Source of the DNA: JALZAH01 sp051000755
GTDB lineage: Bacteria > Actinomycetota > Acidimicrobiia > Acidimicrobiales > Palsa-688
Direction of reading: 5' to 3'
Assembly: GCA_051000755.1 (NCBI GenBank)
Contig: JBPCNZ010000157.1
Location: 1-49,325 of the forward strand
Length of the DNA stretch: 49,325 nucleotides
Shown here: one piece after another, positions 16,516-24,711 of the stretch
Position numbering within the stretch: position 1 is the first letter of the stretch
How the letters are laid out: each line of letters starts with the position of its first letter
Made by a program: the position numbers and the translations under genes
Notes under the pieces: model-generated
The model's input: the letters and a program-made list of their open reading frames with translations, nothing else
Told to the model about the DNA's origin: nothing
Databases searched by the model: none

Positions 16516-18257
16516 AGGGAGCGGAGCTCGCAGAGCACGGCATCGGCTTTGACCCCCTGGCCGACGGTGACGCTCAGGTCGGCGACCGTACCCGCCTTGT
16601 GGGCCACGACGGCGTTCTCCATCTTCATGGCCTCGAGCACGGCGAGGACCTCGCCGACCTCGACCGTCTGGCCCTCGGTGACCAGGACCTTGATGATCGT
16701 TCCCTGCATCGGAGAGGAGACGGCATCCCCGGTCTTCTGCCTGCCACTGACCGCCGCTTCGTAGGCGTGGGCCCGGATGGGGTCGGCGGCCGGTCCCAAC
16801 GAGGCCAGGCCCGGTAGCCGGGCCACCATCGCCCGCCCCCCGATCTCGACGGTCACCTCGTCATCGGCGAGCAGCGACCCCCCGGTGAAGGGGGTGATGG
16901 TGTTGTCGAACTCCGTCTCGATCCAGCGGGTATGGACCGCGAATCCTCCGGCCCCCGACGTGAACGCCGGGTCGCGGACCACGGCCCGATGGAACGGGAT
17001 CACGGTGGCCACGCCATCGACGATGATCTCGCCGAGGGCCCGCCGGCTGCGGTCCAAGGCGATGGTCCGGTCGGCGCCGGTGACGATCAGCTTGGCCAGC
17101 ATCGAGTCGAACTGCCCGTCGATCACGTCGCCGGCCTCGACGCCTGCGTCGACGCGGACCCCGGGCCCGCTCGGCCACATCACCCGGGTCAGGGTCCCTG
17201 GGGTCGGCAGGAACGAGCGAGCGGCGTCCTCGGCATTGATGCGGAACTCGATGGAGTGGCCGCGTGGCTCGGGGTCGTCGCCGACGGCGAGCTTCTCGCC
17301 CGCCGCGATCCGGAACATCTCCCGTACCAGGTCCACGCCGGCGGTCTCCTCGGTCACCGGGTGCTCGACCTGGAGGCGGGCGTTGACCTCGAGGAACGAG
17401 ACGGTCCCATCGGCCCCCACCAGATACTCGACCGTCCCGGCGCCGACGTAGCCGGCCTGGCGGCAGATGGCCTTGGCCGACTCGTGGATCATCGTGCGTT
17501 GCTCCGACGACAGGTACGGCGCCGGCGCCTCTTCGACGAGCTTCTGGTGGCGCCGCTGCAGCGAGCAGTCTCGGGTGCCGACCACCACCACGGTGCCATG
17601 CTGGTCGGCGAGCACCTGGGCCTCGACGTGGCGGGGGCGGTCCAGGTACCGCTCCACGAAGCACTCGTCCCGGCCGAACGCTCCGAGCGCTTCGCGCCGG
17701 GCTGCGTCCAACTGGTCCGGGATCTCCTCGATGGTCCGGGCCACCCGCAGGCCGCGCCCGCCCCCCCCGAAGACGGCTTTGATGGCCAGCGGCAGGCCGT
17801 GGGCCCGGGCGAAGGCCACGACCTCGTCGGCGTCGGCCACCGCCCCGCCCGAGCCCGGGACCAGGGGCGCTCCAGCCTCACCGGCGATCTGGCGGGCCGA
17901 GACCTTGTCGCCCAGAGCGCGGATGGCCTGCGGTCCGGGTCCGATCCAGACCAGGCCGGCGTCGAGGACGGCCTGGGCGAAGTCGGCGTTCTCGGACAGA
18001 AAACCGTAACCGGGGTGGACCGAGTCGGCGCTCGCGGCCGCGGCCACGGCCAGGAGGCTGGCGGCCGACAGGTACGTCTCGGCCGCCGTGGTCCCGCTCA
18101 GCGGGTAGGCGGCATCGGCGAGGCGGACATGGAGGGCGTCCCGGTCGCCGTTGGCGTAGACCGCCACACTCCGCAGTCCCGCGTCAGCCGCGGCCCGGAT
18201 GACCCGAACCGCGATCTCGCCCCGGTTGGCTACCAGAACGCTGCTCAGCGGGGACAC
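16485..18257 (-). CDS. Acyl-CoA carboxylase alpha chain (biotin carboxylase + biotin carrier)
   Basis: The 590-residue protein has an N-terminal biotin carboxylase (VLVANRGEIAVRVIRA), the ATP-grasp loop FGGGGRGLRV, the RDCSLQRRHQKLVEEAPAP block and EVNARLQVEHPVTE. It ends in a biotinyl domain with the attachment site EAMKMEN (about Lys545). It carboxylates biotin for transfer by the adjacent beta subunit. GTG 18257 was chosen because it starts 7 bases after the lyase stop and directly precedes the conserved N-terminus. It is the last gene of the MaoC-carboxyltransferase-lyase-carboxylase operon. By analogy with mycobacterial AccA1, a methylcrotonyl-type carboxylase is likely, but this is inference. 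The second biotin carboxylase in the window (34345) is a distinct paralogue. Confidence 0.92.
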   Translation of the reverse strand: MSPLSSVLVANRGEIAVRVIRAAADAGLRSVAVYANGDRDALHVRLADAAYPLSGTTAAETYLSAASLLAVAAAASADSVHPGYGFLSENADFAQAVLDAGLVWIGPGPQAIRALGDKVSARQIAGEAGAPLVPGSGGAVADADEVVAFARAHGLPLAIKAVFGGGGRGLRVARTIEEIPDQLDAARREALGAFGRDECFVERYLDRPRHVEAQVLADQHGTVVVVGTRDCSLQRRHQKLVEEAPAPYLSSEQRTMIHESAKAICRQAGYVGAGTVEYLVGADGTVSFLEVNARLQVEHPVTEETAGVDLVREMFRIAAGEKLAVGDDPEPRGHSIEFRINAEDAARSFLPTPGTLTRVMWPSGPGVRVDAGVEAGDVIDGQFDSMLAKLIVTGADRTIALDRSRRALGEIIVDGVATVIPFHRAVVRDPAFTSGAGGFAVHTRWIETEFDNTITPFTGGSLLADDEVTVEIGGRAMVARLPGLASLGPAADPIRAHAYEAAVSGRQKTGDAVSSPMQGTIIKVLVTEGQTVEVGEVLAVLEAMKMENAVVAHKAGTVADLSVTVGQGVKADAVLCELRSLQDPDGDGAD

Positions 18258-18264
18258 TCGGGTC

Positions 18265-19077
18265 TCATCGCCGGGCCGAGCGGTCCAGGACCGTCTCGGC
18301 CATCCGGACATGGACATCGTCGACCATCTCGCCGTCCACCACGGCCACACCCGAGCCCGCCGCAGCCACCACGGCGCGGGCATGGTCGACCTCGCTCTTG
18401 GTCGGGGTGAAGGCCTCATGGGCTAGGGCAACCTGGCGGGGGTGTACACAGATCTTGCCCGTGTAGCCGATGGCCCGCCCGGCGGTGGCATCGGCGACGA
18501 AGGCCTCGTCGTCGCGCACGGCCACGACCGTCTGGTCGATGGCTCCTACCCCGGCCAGGCGGGCCGCCGCCATCACCTGGCTGCGGGCCCAGAGGACCTC
18601 GGCGCCGGCCTGGGTGCGTCTCCCGCCGATGTCGGCGATGTAGTCCTCGGCTCCGAAGTAGGCGGCGTCGACGCCGGCCGCCAGCAGAGACCGGCTGTCG
18701 GCCACGCCCAGGACCGTCTCCAGGCCGACCACAACGAGCGCCCCGGCGTCCAGGCCGGAGCGCAGGGCGGCGATCTCCTCGACCGACTGGTACTTCGGCA
18801 GCACCACGCCCCGAGCCCGGGAGTCGGCAACGGCTCGCACGTCGTCGCCGTGCCACGGCGAGCCGGACGCGTTGACGCGTATCAGCGTCACCGTCGGACC
18901 CGCATCGAGATCGGCAAGGGCGGCTACGGCCGAGCGCCGCGCTGCCTCCTTCTCGGACCCAGCCACAGCGTCCTCGAGGTCGACGACAGCGACGTCGGGC
19001 TGCCAGCGGGGGATCTTGGCGATCATGTCCGGGCGGGAACCAGGGACGAAGAACAGGCTGCGGGGGGTGAGGCTCAT
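18265..19077 (-). CDS. CoA-ester lyase, CitE/HpcH-HpaI family
   Basis: This 270-residue TIM-barrel lyase has the N-terminal SLFFVPGSRPDMIAKI, the metal/substrate residues in VVDLEDAV, IRVNASGSPWHG, VVGLETVLG and FGAEDYIADIGG, and GKICVHPRQV. It is close to citramalyl-CoA or beta-methylmalyl-CoA lyases. In M. tuberculosis the homologue Rv2498c sits in the accA1-accD1 leucine locus and acts as a beta-hydroxyacyl-CoA lyase. A role in cleaving an HMG-CoA- or citramalyl-CoA-like intermediate fits here. The start codon overlaps the carboxyltransferase stop (ATGA), showing translational coupling. Confidence 0.85.
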   Translation of the reverse strand: MSLTPRSLFFVPGSRPDMIAKIPRWQPDVAVVDLEDAVAGSEKEAARRSAVAALADLDAGPTVTLIRVNASGSPWHGDDVRAVADSRARGVVLPKYQSVEEIAALRSGLDAGALVVVGLETVLGVADSRSLLAAGVDAAYFGAEDYIADIGGRRTQAGAEVLWARSQVMAAARLAGVGAIDQTVVAVRDDEAFVADATAGRAIGYTGKICVHPRQVALAHEAFTPTKSEVDHARAVVAAAGSGVAVVDGEMVDDVHVRMAETVLDRSARR

Positions 19078-20591
19078 ACCGGGCTGATCGGGTGGTGGCG
19101 GTGCGGGGCGGCGCGGGTCCAGCCGTCGGCGGCCTCGAGGCGCCCCAGCAGCTCGCTCCGCAGGGCGTCGGGGGCCACGACGGTGTCGACGACCAGTTCG
19201 CTGGCCATGCGCAGCAGGGTGAAGTCGGCTTCCTGTTCGGTCTTTCGGGCCGCGACGAAGGCGGCCTGCTCATCGGGGTCGTCGATGGCGGCGATCTTGT
19301 TGGCGTAGACGGCGTTGACCGACGCGTCCGCCGACATGGTGCCGATGGCCGCCGTGGGCAGGGCGATGGTGGCCCGGGGCTCGAAGCCTGGCGCGCACAT
19401 GGCGTAGAAGCCGGCGGCGTAGGCCTTGCGCAGCACGACGCTGAACTTCGGCACCTCGGCGGAGGCCATGGCCGTGATCATCTTTGCTCCGTGGCGGATG
19501 ATCCCCTGGCGCTCCACGGCCACGCCGACCATGAACCCGGGCACGTCCTGGAGGAAGATCAGGGGGATGTTGAAGGCGTCGCACAGGGAGATGAACCGAG
19601 TCGCCTTGTCTGCCGAGTCGACGAAGATGGCCCCGCTACGCACCGACGGCTGGTTGGCCACGATGCCGACGGGACGGCCTCCGAGACGTCCCAAGCCGGT
19701 GACCATCTCCTGGGCCCAGCGGGCCTTGATCTCGAAGAAGGTGCCGGCGTCGACCAGGCGCCCGATGACGGCGCCCACGTCGTAGCCCACATTGGGGTCG
19801 GCGGGAATCAGGCCATCGGGCCAGGACGGCTCCTCGGGCTCTTCCGGCGGTGCTGGCCGGGGGCGGTCCGTCCACCGGTCCGGCAGGTAGGAGAGCAGGA
19901 GGCGCGCCGCAGCGATGACCTGCCAGTCGGCCTCGAACACCTCGTCGGCGCACCCGGAGACCGAGGCGTGCATCATGGCGCCCCCCATCTCCTCGAGGGT
20001 CGTCTTCTCCCCGGTGACCTTCTCGGCGATCCGGGGGGACGCCAGGTACATCGAGGCATTCCCGTCGACCATGCCCACCCAGTCGGTGAACGCCGGCATG
20101 TAGGCGCCGCCGGCAGCAGAGGGTCCCATCAAGCAGCAGATCTGGGGGACCCGGCCCGAAAGCCTCACCTGGAGCCCGAAGATGTGGGACGCCCCGCGGC
20201 GGCCGGCGAAGAAGCCGAGCTGGTCGGTCAGGCGGCCACCGGCAGAGTCCACGAGATAGAAGACCGGGAGCAGATCCCGGTCGGCGCGTTCGAGGATGCG
20301 GATCTGCTTCTCACAGGTCAACGCCCCCCACGATCCGGCCTTGACGGTGAAGTCGTGGGCGATGACGGCGACGGGCCGACCCTCGATGGTGCCGATCCCG
20401 GTGAGGACCCCGTCGGCCGGGAGGGAGTCGGCGGTGGCGCTGGCCAGCAGACCGTCCTCCACCCAGCTGCGGTCATCGAGGAGCAGATGGACCCGGTCCC
20501 GCGCCGACAGCTTGTCGGGCCAGCGGGCGGCGTCCCCGCCCGCCAGGGCAGCAGCCGTGGCCGAGGCGACCTCCCCGAGCGCGTCGGTCAC
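19074..20591 (-). CDS. Acyl-CoA carboxylase beta chain (carboxyltransferase)
   Basis: The 505-residue crotonase-fold carboxyltransferase moves CO2 from biotin to an acyl-CoA. The N-terminal half has RDRVHLLLDD, GVLTGIGTIEGRPVAVIAHD, YLVDSAGGRL and the oxyanion segment GPSAAGGAYMPAF. The C-terminal half has IFLQDVPGFMVG and RKAYAAGFYAM. It has a Pro/Glu-rich insertion between the halves (around residues 250-265). It partners the biotin carboxylase at 16485. The start is GTG at 20591, overlapping the MaoC stop (GTGA). The acceptor is not certain: methylcrotonyl-CoA is favoured by operon context, but geranyl-CoA or other branched acyl-CoAs remain possible. Confidence 0.88.
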   Translation of the reverse strand: MTDALGEVASATAAALAGGDAARWPDKLSARDRVHLLLDDRSWVEDGLLASATADSLPADGVLTGIGTIEGRPVAVIAHDFTVKAGSWGALTCEKQIRILERADRDLLPVFYLVDSAGGRLTDQLGFFAGRRGASHIFGLQVRLSGRVPQICCLMGPSAAGGAYMPAFTDWVGMVDGNASMYLASPRIAEKVTGEKTTLEEMGGAMMHASVSGCADEVFEADWQVIAAARLLLSYLPDRWTDRPRPAPPEEPEEPSWPDGLIPADPNVGYDVGAVIGRLVDAGTFFEIKARWAQEMVTGLGRLGGRPVGIVANQPSVRSGAIFVDSADKATRFISLCDAFNIPLIFLQDVPGFMVGVAVERQGIIRHGAKMITAMASAEVPKFSVVLRKAYAAGFYAMCAPGFEPRATIALPTAAIGTMSADASVNAVYANKIAAIDDPDEQAAFVAARKTEQEADFTLLRMASELVVDTVVAPDALRSELLGRLEAADGWTRAAPHRHHPISPV

Positions 20592-21088
20592 GACGATGCG
20601 ACTTTGGGCGTGGGGCCACGGTGCATGAGGCCGGTGCGCCTGGCCTTACAGACCAGCTGATGGCGCTGGTTGTAGGCCCGGTGCTCGAAGACCACGATGC
20701 CTGCGTCGGGACGCGAGTTGGACGCCCGGGCTTCGACCACCTCGGTCTCCACCCGGACCGTGTCCCCGGTGAAGACCGGGGCGGGGAAGGACACCTCCGA
20801 GATGCCCAGTTGGGCGACGATGGTGCCGAGGGTGAGCTCAGGAACCGAGATGCCCACGACCAGCGCCAGGGTGAACATGGAGTTGACCAGGGGCCGGCCG
20901 AACTCGGTGTGTGATGCGTAGTCGGCGTCGAGATGCAGGGGAGCGGGGTTCATGGTCATGGTCGAGAACAGCACGTTGTCGGTCTCGGTCACGGTGCGCC
21001 GGATGGCGTGGGTGACGACGGTGCCGGCCGGGAGTTGCTCGAACCATCTGCCCGTGACGGGACGGGTGTCGTTGTCGGCCACCACCAT
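20588..21088 (-). CDS. MaoC-family hydratase (mesaconyl/methylglutaconyl-CoA hydratase-like)
   Basis: The 166-residue hot-dog-fold hydratase contains the MaoC catalytic pattern: TMTMNPAPLHLDADYA with the Asn/His dyad region, then FGRPLVNSMFTL and LGISEVSFPAPVFTGDTV. The C-terminal IVVFEHRAYNQ is typical of the mesaconyl-CoA hydratase subgroup. It adds water to an enoyl-CoA; in this operon the product would go to the CitE-like lyase. It is the first gene of the operon, 64 bases from the divergent IclR gene, which may regulate it. The ATG at 21088 fits the family N-terminus. Confidence 0.85.
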   Translation of the reverse strand: MVVADNDTRPVTGRWFEQLPAGTVVTHAIRRTVTETDNVLFSTMTMNPAPLHLDADYASHTEFGRPLVNSMFTLALVVGISVPELTLGTIVAQLGISEVSFPAPVFTGDTVRVETEVVEARASNSRPDAGIVVFEHRAYNQRHQLVCKARRTGLMHRGPTPKVASS

Positions 21089-21152
21089 GGTCTACCCCGT
21101 CCGCCGTTGCCATCCAAGTTCGGGTCGCTCGCCGGCGTGGGAGACTGACCGG

Positions 21153-21962
21153 ATGGACAAGGAGGCACAGCCGGCCGGTGCCCACGTGCAGTCCGTCGAC
21201 CGGGCCCTGCGCCTGGTCGAGATCCTGGCCGGACGGCGGGTGGCGGGGGTAACCGAGCTGGCCCACGCGATCGGGGTGCACAAGTCGACGGCGTCGCGAC
21301 TGCTGGCTACCTTGGATCTGCACGGCATCGTGGAGCAGGACCCGGGCCATGGCGGCTACCGCCTCGGTTGGGGGCTGATCCACCTGGCCGACGGGGCCAG
21401 TGGTCATGCCCGCCTGTTGCGGGCCAGTCACCCGGTCACCGAGCGCCTTGCCCACGAGGTGGGCGAGGTGGTAAACGTGGCCGTCCTCGATGGCGATGTG
21501 ATCGTCGACATCGACCAGGTCATCGCCGATCCAGCCGCCGATCCCCGCGACTGGACGGGCCGCCTGACCCCGCTGCACGCCACCGCGGGGGGGAAGGTGC
21601 TGCTGGCGTGGCTGCCCGAAGACCAGGCCGTCAAGCTGCTCGGCCACCACCTGACCCGTTTCACCGGGGCGACCAGGACGCAGGTGGGCGCCCTTCTCGA
21701 GGAGCTGGCCGAGGTCCGGTCCCAGGGTTGGGCGATCACCGTGGACGAGCTCGAGATCGGCCTCACGGCGGTGTCGGCTCCCATCTTCGCGGCCAACGGG
21801 GAGACGATGGCGACCCTGGCGGTGTCCGGACCGAGCGCCCGGCTGGTGCCCGAACGGGCTGCCGCCGTCGCCGCCCTCACTGCGGAGCGGGCCGGCGAGA
21901 TCTCGTTGAGCCTGGGCTACCCGGGGTGGCCCAGCCCCGACGGTGACCGCTCGACCAGTTAA
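21153..21962 (+). CDS. IclR-family transcriptional regulator of the demethylation and/or carboxylase operon
   Basis: This 269-residue regulator has a winged helix (about 12-70; SVDRALRLVEILAGR, then TELAHAIGVHKSTASRLLATLDLHGIV). A full effector-binding domain carries GGKVLLAWLPEDQ, GWAITVDELEIGLTAVSAPIFA and TMATLAVSGPSARL. It is divergent from the MaoC operon and lies directly upstream of the N-demethylation operon. Two related palindromes lie between it and that operon (21969-21989 and 22100-22118), so I infer that the demethylation genes are its main target. The ATG at 21153 gives a standard N-terminus. Confidence 0.88.
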   Translation: MDKEAQPAGAHVQSVDRALRLVEILAGRRVAGVTELAHAIGVHKSTASRLLATLDLHGIVEQDPGHGGYRLGWGLIHLADGASGHARLLRASHPVTERLAHEVGEVVNVAVLDGDVIVDIDQVIADPAADPRDWTGRLTPLHATAGGKVLLAWLPEDQAVKLLGHHLTRFTGATRTQVGALLEELAEVRSQGWAITVDELEIGLTAVSAPIFAANGETMATLAVSGPSARLVPERAAAVAALTAERAGEISLSLGYPGWPSPDGDRSTS

Positions 21963-21968
21963 GTGAGT

Positions 21969-21989
21969 TAGTTGCGCAGTACGCAACTA
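21969..21989. promoter_or_regulatory. Upstream operator-like palindrome (TAGTTGCG-N5-CGCAACTA)
   Basis: A perfect 8+8 inverted repeat lies 6 bases after the IclR stop and about 65 bases upstream of the -35 element at 22055. Its core TTGCG-N5-CGCAA is nearly repeated at 22100-22118. The size and spacing suit an IclR-family dimer site. Confidence 0.6.
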
Positions 21990-22054
21990 GGTGGACGAGG
22001 TGGACATACGAGCGGTCGTCGTGCCCCAGAGACCGTCGAGCATTTCCCTTATCG

Positions 22055-22084
22055 TTGACAGCGCCGGAGGAGTCTGCGTACGAT
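22055..22084 (+). promoter_or_regulatory. Strong predicted promoter of the demethylation operon
   Basis: A consensus -35 TTGACA (22055-22060) and a -10 TACGAT (22079-22084) are separated by 18 bases. Transcription should start near 22091, giving a leader of about 100 bases before the ATG at 22192. This is the most consensus-like promoter in the window. Confidence 0.65.
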
Positions 22085-22099
22085 AGGAGGAGGCCTGCG

Positions 22100-22118
22100 C
22101 GTTGCGTATTACTCAACG
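22100..22118. promoter_or_regulatory. Downstream operator-like palindrome (CGTTGCG-N5-CTCAACG)
   Basis: An inverted repeat with 6 of 7 matching arm positions lies about 10 bases past the predicted transcription start. It shares the TTGCG half-site and 5-base spacer with 21969-21989. Binding here would block transcription; using both sites together would allow looping across the promoter. Confidence 0.55.
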
Positions 22119-22158
22119 TCAGGTCATGCAAGTTCTCCGCCCCCCACCCTCAGGATGT

Positions 22159-22176
22159 GGCGCGGTCCAGCGCGCC
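22159..22176 (+). promoter_or_regulatory. Leader hairpin before the dehydrogenase start
   Basis: GGCGCG and CGCGCC form a perfect 6-base GC stem around GTCCAG. It ends 15 bases before the ATG at 22192, just upstream of the purine-rich AAAAGAGAG ribosome site. It may influence translation; no known riboswitch pattern was recognised. Confidence 0.3.
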
Positions 22177-22191
22177 GAAAAGAGAGTCGCC

Positions 22192-24711
22192 ATGCCCCAG
22201 ATCCGATCGGGTGGGCCCACCGTGGTCATCATCGGTGCCGGCATCGTCGGCTGTGGCGTCGCCGACGAGCTGGCGGCCCGGGGGGTGCGCAACGTGACCG
22301 TGGTGGAGCAGGGACCGTGGCCTCGCCCCGGCGGTTCGACGTCCCACGCCCCCGGCGGGGTGTTTCAGACCAACCCCTCGGAGACCATGACCCGCTTCGC
22401 GGCCTACACCATGGCCCGCATCGACGATCTGGCCGCCGGCGGTGAGCGGTGCAACCAGCGGGTGGGCAGCCTGGAGGTGGCCACCGACACGGCGCGCTGG
22501 GACGAGCTGCACCGCCGCTGCGACTGGGCCCAGGCTCGCGGCCTCGACGTCCGCCTGATCGACGGTCCGAGCGCCGCCGCCCTCCACTGCCTGATCGACC
22601 CCGAGCGCATCATCGGAGCCATGCACGTCCCCGGTGACGGCTGGGTCCGGCCCCAGCCCACCACCGCCGCCCTGGCGGCCCGCTCGGGGGCCCGCATCCT
22701 GGCGGACACCCCGGTGGTGGGGATCACTGCCGCAGGGCGCCGGGTGACGGGCGTCGAGACCACCCGGGGGACCCTGGCCGCGGATGTCGTCGTGTGCTGC
22801 GCCGGGTTCTGGGGGCCCCAGGTCGGAGCCTTGGCGGGGGTCGCCATCCCCCTCCAGCCCATGGCCCACCAGTACGCGGTCACCGGCGTGGTGCCGGCCC
22901 TCGCCGCCGTCGGGGGCCGGGGCCGCCGCGAGGTTCGCCAACCGTTTCTCCGGCACCAGAGCGCCCGGCTCTACCTGCGGGAGCACGGATCCCGTATGGG
23001 AGTCGGGTCCTACGCCCACCGGCCGATGCCGATCGACCCCGCGCTGGTCGGCATCGGCTTGGTGGGCATGCCCTCGGTGCTGGCCTTCACCCCCGAGGAC
23101 TTCGAGGCGTCCTGGGCCGACGCCGTGGCTCTGCTGCCGGATCTGGCGGCCACCCGGCCGGAGGAGGGGATCAACGGCGTCTTCTCGTTCACCCCGGACG
23201 GCGCCCCGCTCCTGGGCCCGGCCAAGGAGCTCGACGGCTTCTGGGTGGCGGAGGCGATCTGGATCACTCACTCCCTCGGGGCGGCCCGGGCCGTGGCCGA
23301 GGGCATCTGCAACCAACAACCGACACTGGACCTCCACGAGATGGACCTCGAGCGCTTCGAGCCCGCGGCCCGCACGCCTGCCGCGATCCGGGTCCCGGCC
23401 GTCGCCCGCTTCGTCGAGGTCTACGACATCGTCCACCCCCTGACGCCGCCCCGCGAGCCGAGGGGTTTGAGGGTCAGCGCCTTCCACCAGCGCCACCGGG
23501 AAGGTGGCGCGGTGTTCGGGGTCAGTGCCGGCTGGGAGCGGCCCCAGTGGTACGAGACCAATCGGGCTCTCCTCACCGGCGCCGATCTGGCCTCCGCCCG
23601 CAGCCGGGGGATCTGGGCCGGCCGGCACTGGTCGCCGATCGTGATGGCCGAGCATCGCGCCGGTCGGCAACGGGCCGGCCTCTATGACATGACCGCCCTG
23701 CGCCGCCTGGAGGTCAGCGGCCCCGGCGCCCTCCCCCTGCTCGACCGACTCACCACCACCCGCATGGACCGATCACCAGGGTCGGTCAGCTACACCCTCA
23801 TGCTCAACGAGCACGGCGGCATCCGCAGCGACATCACCGTCGCCCGACTGGGCCCGGATCGCTTCTGGGTGGGGACCAACGGACCTCAGGACCAGGTCTG
23901 GCTGGCCCAGCACGCCCGGGGGTTCGGGGCTGTGACCATCACCGACATCACCGGGTCCCAGTGCTGCGTCGGGTTGTGGGGCCCGGCCGCCCCGGTGATC
24001 ATCGCCGAGCTGGCCGGCGCCGCCCCCCAGGGCCGGTACTTTTCGGCCACCGCCTGCCAGGTCGGCGACGTGGCGGTGACAGCACTGCGCCTTTCGTACG
24101 TGGGCGAGATGGGCTGGGAGCTCTACACCAGCACCGAGTACGGCCTGCGCCTGTGGGACCTGTTGGTCGGCGCCGGCGCCAACCACGGGCTGGTCCCGGT
24201 CGGCCGCGGCGCCCTCGACGCCATGCGCCTGGAGAAGGGCTACCGGGCCTGGGGCCGGGACATGACCGCCGTCGACACCCCGATCGAGGCCGGGCTGGCC
24301 TGGGCCGTCGACCGGTCGCTCGACTTCGTGGGCCGCGACGCCCTCGAACGGCGTCCGGTGACCAGGCGCCTGCGCACCGTCACCCTGGACGACCCGGGCC
24401 GGGTGGTGCTCGGAGGCGAGGGCGTCTTCTCGGGCGCCACGGCCGTCGGCGCCATCACCTCCGCGGGCTACGGCGCCAGCATCGGGCGGGGCTTGGCGTA
24501 TGCCTGGCTCCCCCCCGAGCTGGCCGAGACCGGCACGGCGCTGCAGGTGGCCTGGTTCGGCGAGCGCCTCGACGCCCGGGTCAGCGACGATGCCCTGTTC
24601 GATCCCGACGGGCGCCGGGTCCGCGGGCCGCTTCCAGAGCCGGCGCCGGCATCGACCCCGGCGGTACCACCGGTCCTGGTCGCGGCCAACGGCGTAGGGG
24701 TGGGACCATGA
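22192..24711 (+). CDS. Dimethylglycine/sarcosine dehydrogenase-like FAD protein with GcvT domain
   Basis: The 839-residue protein fuses an N-terminal FAD-dependent oxidase (VVIIGAGIVGCGVADELAARG, then GGSTSHAPGGVFQTNPS) with a C-terminal aminomethyltransferase (GcvT) half starting near residue 430. The GcvT half carries GLYDMTALRRLEVSGPGA, RSDITVARLG, LSYVGEMGWELYTS and YRAWGRDMTAVDTP. This architecture is that of dimethylglycine and sarcosine dehydrogenases. They oxidise an N-methyl group and pass it to tetrahydrofolate. It is first in a three-gene operon and its stop overlaps the next start (ATGA). Dimethylglycine to sarcosine is the inferred step. Confidence 0.85.
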   Translation: MPQIRSGGPTVVIIGAGIVGCGVADELAARGVRNVTVVEQGPWPRPGGSTSHAPGGVFQTNPSETMTRFAAYTMARIDDLAAGGERCNQRVGSLEVATDTARWDELHRRCDWAQARGLDVRLIDGPSAAALHCLIDPERIIGAMHVPGDGWVRPQPTTAALAARSGARILADTPVVGITAAGRRVTGVETTRGTLAADVVVCCAGFWGPQVGALAGVAIPLQPMAHQYAVTGVVPALAAVGGRGRREVRQPFLRHQSARLYLREHGSRMGVGSYAHRPMPIDPALVGIGLVGMPSVLAFTPEDFEASWADAVALLPDLAATRPEEGINGVFSFTPDGAPLLGPAKELDGFWVAEAIWITHSLGAARAVAEGICNQQPTLDLHEMDLERFEPAARTPAAIRVPAVARFVEVYDIVHPLTPPREPRGLRVSAFHQRHREGGAVFGVSAGWERPQWYETNRALLTGADLASARSRGIWAGRHWSPIVMAEHRAGRQRAGLYDMTALRRLEVSGPGALPLLDRLTTTRMDRSPGSVSYTLMLNEHGGIRSDITVARLGPDRFWVGTNGPQDQVWLAQHARGFGAVTITDITGSQCCVGLWGPAAPVIIAELAGAAPQGRYFSATACQVGDVAVTALRLSYVGEMGWELYTSTEYGLRLWDLLVGAGANHGLVPVGRGALDAMRLEKGYRAWGRDMTAVDTPIEAGLAWAVDRSLDFVGRDALERRPVTRRLRTVTLDDPGRVVLGGEGVFSGATAVGAITSAGYGASIGRGLAYAWLPPELAETGTALQVAWFGERLDARVSDDALFDPDGRRVRGPLPEPAPASTPAVPPVLVAANGVGVGP

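Noticed and set aside
16932..18410. 492-codon plus-strand frame opposite the biotin carboxylase
   Set aside because: Antisense shadow of a protein with all carboxylase motifs; no own domain.
22085..22191. Glycine riboswitch in the leader of the demethylation operon
   Set aside because: The about 100-base leader lacks the tandem glycine-aptamer pattern; a protein operator and a small hairpin explain the visible symmetry.
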